64,000 nt of DNA from Bin5 sp965242905 (lineage in GTDB: Bacteria; Chloroflexota; Anaerolineae; Caldilineales; Caldilineaceae). The notes under the pieces were generated by a model that worked only from the letters and a program-made list of their open reading frames with translations, was not told the origin of the DNA and ran no database searches. The stretch is taken from assembly GCA_965242905.1 (NCBI GenBank), contig CBDETM010000002.1, positions 3,720,001-3,784,000 of the forward strand, in the 5' to 3' direction. Below are positions 16,365 through 23,969 of the stretch, in pieces. The number at the start of each line of letters is the position of its first letter. Position 1 is the stretch's first letter. Both the position numbers and the translations under genes were made by a program.

Positions 16365-17168
16365 ATGTTCTCCTATTACCCCATCTACAGAGGTTACTTC
16401 CGCACCTCTATCATGATGATGATCCAGTATCGGATAGCGATGCTGATCTGGCTCCTGGGCGGCATCATCGAGCCGCTCATGTATCTGGTCGTATGGCGCA
16501 CAGTCTCCCAGCAGCAGGGCGGCGCCGTCGGTAGCTACAGCACAAATGACTTTGTCGTCTATTTCATCGCCATGATGATGGTCAGTCACGGGACCTTCAC
16601 CTGGATCATGTGGGAGTACGTCTATCGCATCCGCATGGGCCAGTTCTCGGTAATGCTCCTCAAACCAATCCACCCCATCCACAGCGACATCGCCGACAAC
16701 ATTGGCTACAAATTCCTGACACTGATCGTGATGGGGCCGACCGTCCTGCTGCTTGCCTGGTTCTTCGACGCCTCCTGGCAGCCCACCTACTGGTCACTGG
16801 CCGCCTTCGTTCCTGTGCTGATTCTGGCCTTCCTTATGCGCTTCTACTGGGAGTGGTCCCTCGCCATGGTCGCATTCTGGACACTGCGCATCGATGCCAT
16901 GAACCAGGCCTACATCGTCATCATGCTCTTCTTCTCCGGCAAGCTGGCCCCGCTCACCCTCTTCCCGGAGATCGTGCAGCGCGCCGCCGACCTGCTACCC
17001 TTCCGCTGGATGCTCGCCTTTCCCGTTGAGCTCCTTCTCGGACGCGTCACCCCCCGCGATCTGCTAATCGGCATCGGCGCACAGCTATTCTGGTTGCTCG
17101 CCGGTTTTCTCCTCATGCAGCTCATCTACCGGGCCGGAATCAAGCGCTACGCCGCCTTCGGAAACTGA
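16365..17168 (+). CDS. ABC-2 family permease (first of pair)
   Basis: A 267-residue integral membrane protein with about six hydrophobic segments and the layout of the ABC2_membrane_6 group: a short N-terminal amphipathic start (YPIYRGYFRTSIMMMIQYR), GGIIEPLMYLVVWRTV, then a conserved cytoplasmic patch (GQFSVMLLKPIHP) and a C-terminal LPFRWMLAFPVELLLGRV element. It pairs with the permease 15 nt downstream and the ATPase at 13973-15001 to form an exporter. ATG 16365 is kept as start; no strong Shine-Dalgarno is visible. Confidence 0.88.
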   Translation: MFSYYPIYRGYFRTSIMMMIQYRIAMLIWLLGGIIEPLMYLVVWRTVSQQQGGAVGSYSTNDFVVYFIAMMMVSHGTFTWIMWEYVYRIRMGQFSVMLLKPIHPIHSDIADNIGYKFLTLIVMGPTVLLLAWFFDASWQPTYWSLAAFVPVLILAFLMRFYWEWSLAMVAFWTLRIDAMNQAYIVIMLFFSGKLAPLTLFPEIVQRAADLLPFRWMLAFPVELLLGRVTPRDLLIGIGAQLFWLLAGFLLMQLIYRAGIKRYAAFGN

Positions 17169-17183
17169 CACGCATCTCCATCT

Positions 17184-17969
17184 ATGTTCTACATTCGCCT
17201 CTTTGCCACCTACCTTCGTATCGGAATCCTGGGTGAACTGGAATACCGGGCCAATTTCTGGATTAGTCTCGTGCAATCCGCCCTGGATCTGTGCGTGGCC
17301 CTCGGCGGTCTGGCCGTCGTCTTCAGCCATACCGACACGCTGGGCGGCTGGCGTCCGGAAGAGCTCCTGGCGCTGGTTGGCGTCTACTTCCTAATCGGCG
17401 GTCTGATCCGCACCATCATCCGCCCCTCAATGACCAAATTCATGGACGACGTGCGACGGGGTACGCTCGACTTCACCCTCACCAAACCGGCCGACTCACA
17501 GGTGCTGGTCAGCATCCAAAGCGTCGAAATCTGGCGCCTCGTCGACGTGCTCATCGCTCTGCCAGTGCTCGCCATCGCGCTCATCCGGCTCGGCGCCCAT
17601 CTGGGGCTCATCGATACCGCCGTCTTCGCCGTCACTCTGTTGAGCGGCGGCTTGATTATCTACAGCTTTTGGCTTATGCTCAGCACCTGCGCCTTCTGGT
17701 TCGTCAAGGTCGAGAACATCCAGGTCATCTTTATGAGCATGTGGCAAGCCGGCCGCTGGCCCGTCAGCATCTATCCCGCCTGGCTGCGCGCCGTGCTGAC
17801 GTTCCTGGTCCCGGTTGCCTTCGCCACCACCGTTCCCGCCTCCGCCGTCAGCGGCCGCATCACCGGCGCCAACCTCGTCGGTACAGTTGCCTTGGCCGTC
17901 GCCATGCTCATCGTATCTCGCTGGTTTTGGCGCGTGGGCATCCGCTTCTATTCCGGCGCGTCAGCATGA
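17184..17969 (+). CDS. ABC-2 family permease (second of pair)
   Basis: A 261-residue paralogue of the preceding permease with the same layout: LRIGILGELEYRANFW at the N-terminus, a conserved cytoplasmic patch (RRGTLDFTLTKPADSQVLVS), about six hydrophobic segments, and a Pro-rich loop (SIYPAWLRAVLTFLVPVAF) near residue 200. The two permeases would form a heterodimeric channel. The stop overlaps an ATG of the next frame (ATGA at 17966-17969), but that gene more likely starts at 17987. Confidence 0.88.
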   Translation: MFYIRLFATYLRIGILGELEYRANFWISLVQSALDLCVALGGLAVVFSHTDTLGGWRPEELLALVGVYFLIGGLIRTIIRPSMTKFMDDVRRGTLDFTLTKPADSQVLVSIQSVEIWRLVDVLIALPVLAIALIRLGAHLGLIDTAVFAVTLLSGGLIIYSFWLMLSTCAFWFVKVENIQVIFMSMWQAGRWPVSIYPAWLRAVLTFLVPVAFATTVPASAVSGRITGANLVGTVALAVAMLIVSRWFWRVGIRFYSGASA

Positions 17970-17986
17970 CAAATCAAGGAGAAAAA

Positions 17987-18598
17987 ATGCGTATACTAAT
18001 CACATCGGCCAGCCACGATCGCAGCACGGCCCTGGCCGATCTGCTGGCCACACAACACGAGGTCAGGCTCACCGCAAGAGCCCATGTCGAGACTGAGCAC
18101 GAATTCGTGCTCTCCGCGCTCGGGCACGACAGCTCTACTAACCTGCTCACACGCGGCATCGACGCCATCATCCATGCCGTGGAGCCCCTGCCCGAGGAGG
18201 ACGTCAGCTCCCAGCTCGACGCCGCCACCCGCTGTACCTACAACCTGCTCATGGCCGCCGCCGAGGAAGGCGTCCGGCAGGTCGTCCTCCTCAGCACACT
18301 CGAACTCATCGCCTCCTACCCCCTAAGCTATCGCGTCACCGAGGCTTGGCGGCCTCTGCCCACCACCGAGCCGCCCACCTTCACCAAACACATGGCCGAG
18401 CAGGTCAGCCGCGAATTCGCCCGTGAAGGCAGCTTGGCCGTAGCAGTCCTGCGCTTGGGAGAAGCGTCCAACGAGACCGTCGCCGCCGCCGTCAACGAGG
18501 CCCTCGCTGAACCCGTCTCCCTGGCTGCCAAAAACAGGTCACGCGAAGAAGGCGCCGCAGAAGCCTGGTCGATTACACACATTGGGGAAAGAGCATAA
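17987..18598 (+). CDS. SDR-like protein with degenerate nucleotide-binding motif
   Basis: A 203-residue protein that resembles the first part of an NAD-dependent epimerase: RILITSASHDRSTALADLL at the N-terminus, IDAIIHAVEPLP near residue 63, GVRQVVLLSTLELIASYP near 100 and a THMAEQVSR-like helix near 140. The glycine-rich GxxGxxG loop of this family is replaced by SASHDRS, and a clear YxxxK pair is missing, so dinucleotide binding and catalysis are doubtful. The start at 17987 is set by AAGGAG 5 nt upstream. It overlaps the next SDR gene by one base (TAATG), which implies translational coupling and perhaps a heteromer. Confidence 0.75.
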   Translation: MRILITSASHDRSTALADLLATQHEVRLTARAHVETEHEFVLSALGHDSSTNLLTRGIDAIIHAVEPLPEEDVSSQLDAATRCTYNLLMAAAEEGVRQVVLLSTLELIASYPLSYRVTEAWRPLPTTEPPTFTKHMAEQVSREFAREGSLAVAVLRLGEASNETVAAAVNEALAEPVSLAAKNRSREEGAAEAWSITHIGERA

Positions 18599-19323
18599 TG
18601 AACGTACTCATTCTTGGCGGTGCAGGCATGCTTGGGCCCTACGTGGCCCGCGAACTGACGCCTGCCCACAACCTTCGCATCACCGATATCAACCCGCCGC
18701 AGGAAGATCTTCCCGGCGAGTTCCTCCTGCTCGATGCCTCCAATCTGGACGGCGTCGTCGCCGCCGCCGCCGGCATGGACGCCATCGTCAACCTTTCCGT
18801 TCTCCGCCGCGACCGCCAAACTGCCTGGGACGTCAGCACCCGCGGCTGCTACAACATGATGCAGGCCGCCGTCACCCACGGCATTCGCCGCGTCATCAGC
18901 ACCGGGCCGCACTTCACAGTCGCCGGACGCCATATCACCGAAGTCCATGACTTCGACATCGTTCCCGACATCCCTCCGCAACCGGGAACCAACCTCTACG
19001 CCCTGACCAAGGCCATGGGCCTGGAAATCTGCCGCGTCTTCACCCAGCATCACGACATCAGCGTGCAGCACTACCTCTTCTACAACTTCAAAGACCCTGC
19101 CGCCATCCAACCCGGCGAACACTACGCTCCCTACGTCATCTCCTGGGAAAACTCGGCCGAAGTCTTCACCCTCGGGCTCGACATCGACCTCGACGCGCTG
19201 CCCTCCCGCAACGAAGTCTTCTACGTCTTCGCTGACATGCCCCACGGCAAGTTCAGCAACGAAAAGACGAAACGCATCCTCGGCTTCAAACCGCGCAAGG
19301 ACGTGGAGATTCTTTGGAAGTAG
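18598..19323 (+). CDS. NAD-dependent epimerase/dehydratase family protein
   Basis: A 241-residue extended short-chain dehydrogenase. The dinucleotide loop is intact (LILGGAGMLGPYV, residues 4-16), a D follows the second strand (ITDINPP), and a YALTK pair near residue 138 fits the catalytic YxxxK. The usual upstream Ser/Thr is in a STGPHF context. The protein is shorter than typical sugar epimerases (about 310 residues), so the substrate domain is reduced. Its ATG overlaps the stop of the preceding degenerate SDR gene. Substrate unknown. Confidence 0.83.
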   Translation: MNVLILGGAGMLGPYVARELTPAHNLRITDINPPQEDLPGEFLLLDASNLDGVVAAAAGMDAIVNLSVLRRDRQTAWDVSTRGCYNMMQAAVTHGIRRVISTGPHFTVAGRHITEVHDFDIVPDIPPQPGTNLYALTKAMGLEICRVFTQHHDISVQHYLFYNFKDPAAIQPGEHYAPYVISWENSAEVFTLGLDIDLDALPSRNEVFYVFADMPHGKFSNEKTKRILGFKPRKDVEILWK

Positions 19324-19362
19324 AGAGACTTTTCTGCGAAGAAAGCTTCAGCCAAACGGGAG

Positions 19363-19530
19363 TTACACATCGCCTGTGTAAATCTCTGGGCAACTACACA
19401 TCGCGTGTGTAAATTTGGGCCGTTTCTGAGGGAAATTTTGCGGAAAATTCGAATTACACGTCGCCGGTGTAAATTTTGGGACGTCCCTCGGCAAAAGCGC
19501 AGGCGGCAGAAATCGCACATCGACCATGTG
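19363..19530. repeat. Array of four related dyads (7-5-7 type)
   Basis: Four inverted repeats with a shared TCG centre: TTACACA/TGTGTAA around TCGCC (19363-19381); TACACA/TGTGTA around TCGCG (19395-19411); TTACAC/GTGTAA around GTCGCCG (19454-19472); CACAT/ATGTG around CGACC (19516-19530), which extends to AATC/GATT with one bulged G. Centres are spaced 31, 60 and 60 bp, and each is followed by AT-rich sequence (AAATTT-like). A further dyad AATTTT/AAAATT lies at 19434-19449. They occupy the gap before RNase HII. They may be repeated protein-binding sites or RNA hairpins; neither is proven. Confidence 0.75.
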
Positions 19531-19663
19531 ATTTCCCGGCTGTTTCCTGCAAAAATCATTCGCCGAAGATCGTAATTTCGCGATGCTTGTTCAGAATGTC
19601 TGACGTCCCTTACAAAGCCGTTGCAACAGCACCAACCGCTAACCACGTGTTACCGTATCGGAG

Positions 19664-20323
19664 TTGAGCAAAAAAAGTCGGGAACTGAAGAAGCTCTACC
19701 CTTCCCTCGCGGAAGAGCGAAAACTGTGGCGCGTTGGCTTCGCCCGCGTTGCCGGCCTCGACGAGGCCGGACGCGGCGCGCTCGCCGGTCCCGTCGTGGC
19801 TGGTGCCGTAATTCTACCCGAAAACACCAGGCGCGCCGGGCTCTGGGCCGAAGTCCAGGATAGCAAGCTGCTGTCGCCCCCGCGTCGCCAAGAGCTGGCC
19901 GATCGCATCCGGGAGCAAGCTGCGGCCTGGTCGCTGGGTGAAGCCTCAGCCGCCGAAATCGATGCCCGAGGCATCGCCCCCGCTACCCGCCTCGCCATGC
20001 GTCGTGCCGTACAGGCCCTCTCGCCATCCCCCGATCACCTGCTCCTCGACTGGGTCCAGCTCAAGTCGCTGAATCTTCCCCAGTTGAGCTTCACCAAAGG
20101 CGATCTGCGTATCGTCTCTATCGCCGCCGCCTCCATCCTGGCCAAGGTCCATCGCGACAGTTTGCTCCGCCAGCTGCATGAAAGATACCCGGCCTACGGC
20201 TTCCACAGCCACAAAGGCTACGCCGCCCGCACCCATCTCGCCGCTATCGAGAAACTAGGCCCGTGCTCAGCCCACCGCCGCTCCTTCTCGCCCCTGCGTA
20301 AAGACGAAACCCTGTTCGGCTGA
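19664..20323 (+). CDS. rnhB: Ribonuclease HII
   Basis: A 219-residue enzyme that removes RNA from RNA-DNA hybrids and single ribonucleotides in DNA, with a metal-dependent four-carboxylate site. Visible: GLDEAGRGALAGP (D33, E34), QDSKLLSPPRR, LLLDWVQLKSL (D129) and SIAAASILAKVHRD (D165), followed by the usual ending HSHKGYAARTHL. All catalytic acids are in place. The start is TTG at 19664; its GGAG is directly adjacent, so the exact start is uncertain. It is preceded by the dyad array and converges on the helicase gene with a 16-nt gap. Confidence 0.95.
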   Translation: MSKKSRELKKLYPSLAEERKLWRVGFARVAGLDEAGRGALAGPVVAGAVILPENTRRAGLWAEVQDSKLLSPPRRQELADRIREQAAAWSLGEASAAEIDARGIAPATRLAMRRAVQALSPSPDHLLLDWVQLKSLNLPQLSFTKGDLRIVSIAAASILAKVHRDSLLRQLHERYPAYGFHSHKGYAARTHLAAIEKLGPCSAHRRSFSPLRKDETLFG

Positions 20324-20339
20324 GCTGGTCATTCGAAGC

Positions 20340-23213
20340 TCAATCGCCTGCCAGCGCCGCCAGCAGCGCCAGCGCCAACTGCTTCGTTTCCAATAATGGC
20401 CGCGGTTCCACCTGCTCCCTGCTCTGGTCCTGCGTGTCATCCCAAAACTGGACCTCTTCGCCGGAATCACCGGGCATGGCAGCCGCTTTTGCGCGTTTGG
20501 CGTCCTGCCCGCCGGCAAGCTGCGCATTGTCCACCAGCAACACCGGCCCCACACACGCAGGGCATCCGTAGCGGCATCCGCAACTGCGGATTAAGTCCGC
20601 CGCCCCCGCCATCAGCTCGTCGTGCCGCTCATACAACTGCTCGCTGAATCCGATTCCGGCGGGAATGCGTTCGTAAATGTAGATACGCGGAGCGTTTGGC
20701 TCCTCCTGAGACGGTGGCGAAGCAGCCGGAGGTCGGTCCGATAGCAGCACACTCTTGAGCCGCGGTCGAATGATGGCAACGTCAATATCGCGCCGGTCAC
20801 ACATCAGATGCAGTGGCGCCAGATTGCCTAGCGCATACGCCACCCCGTCCATCCCGGTTCGCGCCCTGACACCTGCCTCCAGCCGGTGATGACAACGTCG
20901 GCAGAGCAGCACCAGGTTGTCGAGCCTGTTTGCCTCCAGGTCATTTCGATTGAGCCCCGGAATATAGTTGAAGACTCGAAACGGTACCCGGTGATGCACG
21001 TCATGCTGGCGGTTGCGGGTCTCCGCCGCGCCGCACTCGGCACAGCGGTAGCCGTCTCGTTCACGCGTCTTGGCGCGTTGCCTCTGCCAGTCAGGACCGT
21101 AGTCGTTGGGGGAATCCCGCCAGTCCCCCGCCTCCATCAGCGCCTCCTGCGCCTCAGCCGTCACTTCCAGCCAGAAGCCGGCCGTATCCAGCGTCGTCGG
21201 CGGGTAGTCAAGCGGCAGAATCCCAAGATTTTCATGCGTAAACCGTCGCACTCGTCGGTACTGCGTTACCTGCGAGGTCACGAAAATCTCCCCGTAACCC
21301 AGCTCCGCTCCGTCGCTCACGCGGCTCCCATGCACCGATATCACCTCAATCTCAGTTTCGCCGCTGGCCTCCGTGTAGTATTCGACGTCCGACGGCCAAA
21401 CCCACGCCTGTCTTTCCTCCAAGTCCAGCTTCTCGACCAGAAAGCTGCGCCCCTCGTGAATGTAGACCGCCCCCTCATGCACCTGTAACGTCGCGTTGGC
21501 CGCGTCCACCTCTCCTACAACCGTAAATCGCTCTTCATTCTGTCTGAATGTCACGCCTGCGTCAGCCGTGCGCCGACCGCCCGTCCTCTCCTCCCTGCCT
21601 CCGCTGCCGGAATCAGTCGCCCTGTCCGAACTCCCCGCCTGGACTACTATAGGTTCGCCGCCAACGCTTCGCAGTCCGAACTGCCGCGAAGGATATCCCT
21701 CTCCCCGCCAAATGAAGCGGCTACCGAACTGTTGCACGCTATTCTCTTCAGCCAGCAACTCCAGTACCTCACCAGTGAAAGGGGAGCCCCCAAACCGGTC
21801 CCCTACTGCAAACGGCAGTTCAAACGCCGCGCAGCGCATCTGGTCCACCAGCAGAACCAGGTTGTCCGCGTTCGCAAATGCCCTCTCCGGTGACCGCTGC
21901 AGGAGATAATGCGGATTGTTGACCACATACTGGTCCAACGCCCCGGCCGTTGCCACCAGCACCGCCACAGACTCTCCGGTCGTTCGGCCAACCCGGCCCC
22001 ACTGCTGCCACGCCGCCGCGATCGTCCCCGGGTAGCCGCAGATCACCGCCGCCTCCAACTGGCCGATGTCAATCCCCAACTCAAGCGCATTCGTAGCAAC
22101 CACTCCTCGAACGTTTCCCTTCCGCAGACCCGCCTCGATCTGACGGCGCTCCAACGGCAAATATCCTCCCCGGTAACCACGCACTGCCCCAGGAGAGATG
22201 TGAGCAGCGTATTCCTCCCCCTCGCTACCGCTTCCCTGCAGGCCCTCCCGAATGTAGCTGAGCAGCAGTTCGACTGTCAGGCGCGCCCGGCCGAAGACAA
22301 TCGTCTGCAATCCGCCCTTCAAGAACCGGATCGCCAGTTCCTGGCTTTCCAATACGCTACTCCGGCGCAAACCCTGGACCGGGTCGAACAGGGGCGGCGC
22401 GTACAACACAATGTGCTTTCGCCCCTGCGGCGCGCCGTTATTGTCGATGACTCTTGTTGGATGTTCGCTGAGGCTTTCAGCCAGTTGCTGTGGGTTGGCG
22501 ATCGTTGCACTGGTCAGCAGGAATTGGGGATGGCTGCCGTAGTGGCCCGCGACCCGCCGCAGTCTCCGCAGAACATTGGCCACGTGGCTGCCGAATACCC
22601 CGCGATAGCTGTGCATTTCATCGATGATGACGTAGCGCAGTCCCGCGAAAAAGCGCGCCCATTCGCCGTGATAGGGCAGTATCCCTGCGTGCAGCATGTC
22701 CGGGTTGGAGAGAACGGCGCGTGCACTTTGCCGGATCGGCCGCCGCTCCGCAGACGGCGTGTCGCCGTCGTAAGCCGCGACAGAACCCGCACCGGCCAGC
22801 CCGTCTTCGTCGGTGGCGTCTAATGCGGCTACCTCGCTAATCCAATCTCCAATCTCCGCCAGCTGATCGTGGGCCAGCGCCTTCGTTGGGAAGAGGAATA
22901 GAGCAGTTGCGTCGGGATCGCTGAGCAGGGCTTGCAGCACTGGCAGAACATAGCAGAGCGTCTTTCCGCTTGCTGTGGGCGTAACGACTGTGACTGAGGG
23001 GTCGCCAGCCAGGGCAGAGGTTACGGCTTCGGCCTGATGGCTGTAGAGCCGCTTAATCCCCCGGCGCCGCAGCCCCGCCCTCAGCGCCGGATGCAGCTCT
23101 TCCGGCAGTTCTACCAGTTGGCCGGCGCGGGCCGGCAGCGTCTCCCAGGCGGTGACGTTGGCCATAAAGCCTCTGTCCCGGCCCAGTTCGGCGATGACAT
23201 CTCCGATGCTCAT
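20340..23213 (-). CDS. DEAD/DEAH helicase (MrfA/YprA-like, DUF1998) with embedded HNH domain
   Basis: A 957-residue superfamily 2 helicase. Motif I (TPTASGKTLC) lies near residue 79, motif II as DEMH near 197, motif III TSATIANP near 235, and motifs V/VI (ATNALELGIDIGQLE, then WQQWGRVGR) near 375-415. The C-terminus has the four-Cys cluster of MrfA-type MZB/DUF1998 domains (CGCRYGCPACVG near 879). Between them is an HNH nuclease-like module at about residues 710-785: RDGYRCAECG, HDVHHRVPF and LVLLCRRCHHRLE. MrfA-like helicases act in repair of crosslinked or alkylated DNA; a nuclease module could couple unwinding to cutting, which is inference. Start ATG 23213 lacks a clear Shine-Dalgarno. 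Confidence 0.88.
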   Translation of the reverse strand: MSIGDVIAELGRDRGFMANVTAWETLPARAGQLVELPEELHPALRAGLRRRGIKRLYSHQAEAVTSALAGDPSVTVVTPTASGKTLCYVLPVLQALLSDPDATALFLFPTKALAHDQLAEIGDWISEVAALDATDEDGLAGAGSVAAYDGDTPSAERRPIRQSARAVLSNPDMLHAGILPYHGEWARFFAGLRYVIIDEMHSYRGVFGSHVANVLRRLRRVAGHYGSHPQFLLTSATIANPQQLAESLSEHPTRVIDNNGAPQGRKHIVLYAPPLFDPVQGLRRSSVLESQELAIRFLKGGLQTIVFGRARLTVELLLSYIREGLQGSGSEGEEYAAHISPGAVRGYRGGYLPLERRQIEAGLRKGNVRGVVATNALELGIDIGQLEAAVICGYPGTIAAAWQQWGRVGRTTGESVAVLVATAGALDQYVVNNPHYLLQRSPERAFANADNLVLLVDQMRCAAFELPFAVGDRFGGSPFTGEVLELLAEENSVQQFGSRFIWRGEGYPSRQFGLRSVGGEPIVVQAGSSDRATDSGSGGREERTGGRRTADAGVTFRQNEERFTVVGEVDAANATLQVHEGAVYIHEGRSFLVEKLDLEERQAWVWPSDVEYYTEASGETEIEVISVHGSRVSDGAELGYGEIFVTSQVTQYRRVRRFTHENLGILPLDYPPTTLDTAGFWLEVTAEAQEALMEAGDWRDSPNDYGPDWQRQRAKTRERDGYRCAECGAAETRNRQHDVHHRVPFRVFNYIPGLNRNDLEANRLDNLVLLCRRCHHRLEAGVRARTGMDGVAYALGNLAPLHLMCDRRDIDVAIIRPRLKSVLLSDRPPAASPPSQEEPNAPRIYIYERIPAGIGFSEQLYERHDELMAGAADLIRSCGCRYGCPACVGPVLLVDNAQLAGGQDAKRAKAAAMPGDSGEEVQFWDDTQDQSREQVEPRPLLETKQLALALLAALAGD

Positions 23214-23266
23214 GATCGTTGCTGGTGGACTACTGCGGCTAGGCGGGCTTCTCGACTACCCCCTTG

Positions 23267-23932
23267 TTACACGCCAGTGATCCGGAAACCGCTGCCCTTC
23301 ACCTTATTGCGGATGTTGATTCCGATGAGTACCGCTGTCAACCCTTCGCTGACGCTGCTGTTTAACAGCGGGCCGGCGTCAATACCCCGCATTCCCGCCG
23401 CCCGCGCCAGCTCTATCGCCGTCTGCTTTGCCGCTTTGTCATCACCAGTCACGAGGATATCGCAGTCGACAGTGTGTTCCAGCTCCTTCAAATGGGTAGC
23501 GCTGATGTTCTGAAACGCAGCCACGACGCGAGCCTCTTCTCCCAGGAATGCCTGCGCCTCTTCCGCCGCCGATCCACCCGGCGGCCGCCATACACGGCTC
23601 ACTCTCGGCGGCTTCAAAGGGACCACCACACTCACCACCGTCTTTCCCTGACAACCCGCTCGGATCTGTTCCAGTATTCCGGTTTGCGAACTGTATGGGA
23701 CGCTGAGGACGATCACATCCGCCGCCTCCGCCGCCCCTGCGTTGGAATCGCCGCTGATTCGCGCCGGGAGTTCAGGCGGCATCATCGACTTCAGTTCTGC
23801 CGCCGCGGCAACGGCTCGTTCACGGCTGCGACTTCCGATCAAGACCGAATATCCATCCGCCGCCCAGCGCAATGCCAGGCCCGATCCCTCCTCGCCCGTA
23901 CCACCGATTACGGCGAGCGTTGGTTTGGTCAT
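23267..23932 (-). CDS. npdG: NADPH-dependent F420 reductase
   Basis: A 221-residue enzyme that passes hydride between NADPH and the deazaflavin cofactor F420. Marks: VIGGTGEEGSGLALRWA at the N-terminus (nucleotide loop), IGSRSRERA for NADP phosphate recognition, ADVIVLSVPY near residue 72, VVAAFQNISATHL near 137 and a DAGPLLNS stretch near 190. The start at 23932 is set by GAGGAGGT 5 nt upstream; the frame could extend to 24040. It lies 37 nt after the amidohydrolase gene on the same strand, so they are likely co-transcribed. It implies that the organism makes or uses F420. Confidence 0.88.
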   Translation of the reverse strand: MTKPTLAVIGGTGEEGSGLALRWAADGYSVLIGSRSRERAVAAAAELKSMMPPELPARISGDSNAGAAEAADVIVLSVPYSSQTGILEQIRAGCQGKTVVSVVVPLKPPRVSRVWRPPGGSAAEEAQAFLGEEARVVAAFQNISATHLKELEHTVDCDILVTGDDKAAKQTAIELARAAGMRGIDAGPLLNSSVSEGLTAVLIGINIRNKVKGSGFRITGV

Positions 23933-23969
23933 TGTGACCTCCTCTTTCTCAAAATAGTGGCGCCGGCCG

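Noticed and set aside
17291..17986. Upstream extension of the SDR gene at 17987
   Set aside because: It overlaps the ABC-2 permease, and the residues are Arg/Pro-rich. The start at 17987 has a good ribosome-binding site.
19363..19530. CRISPR array
   Set aside because: Repeats are short, diverged and unevenly spaced, and the intervening text is itself related between units.
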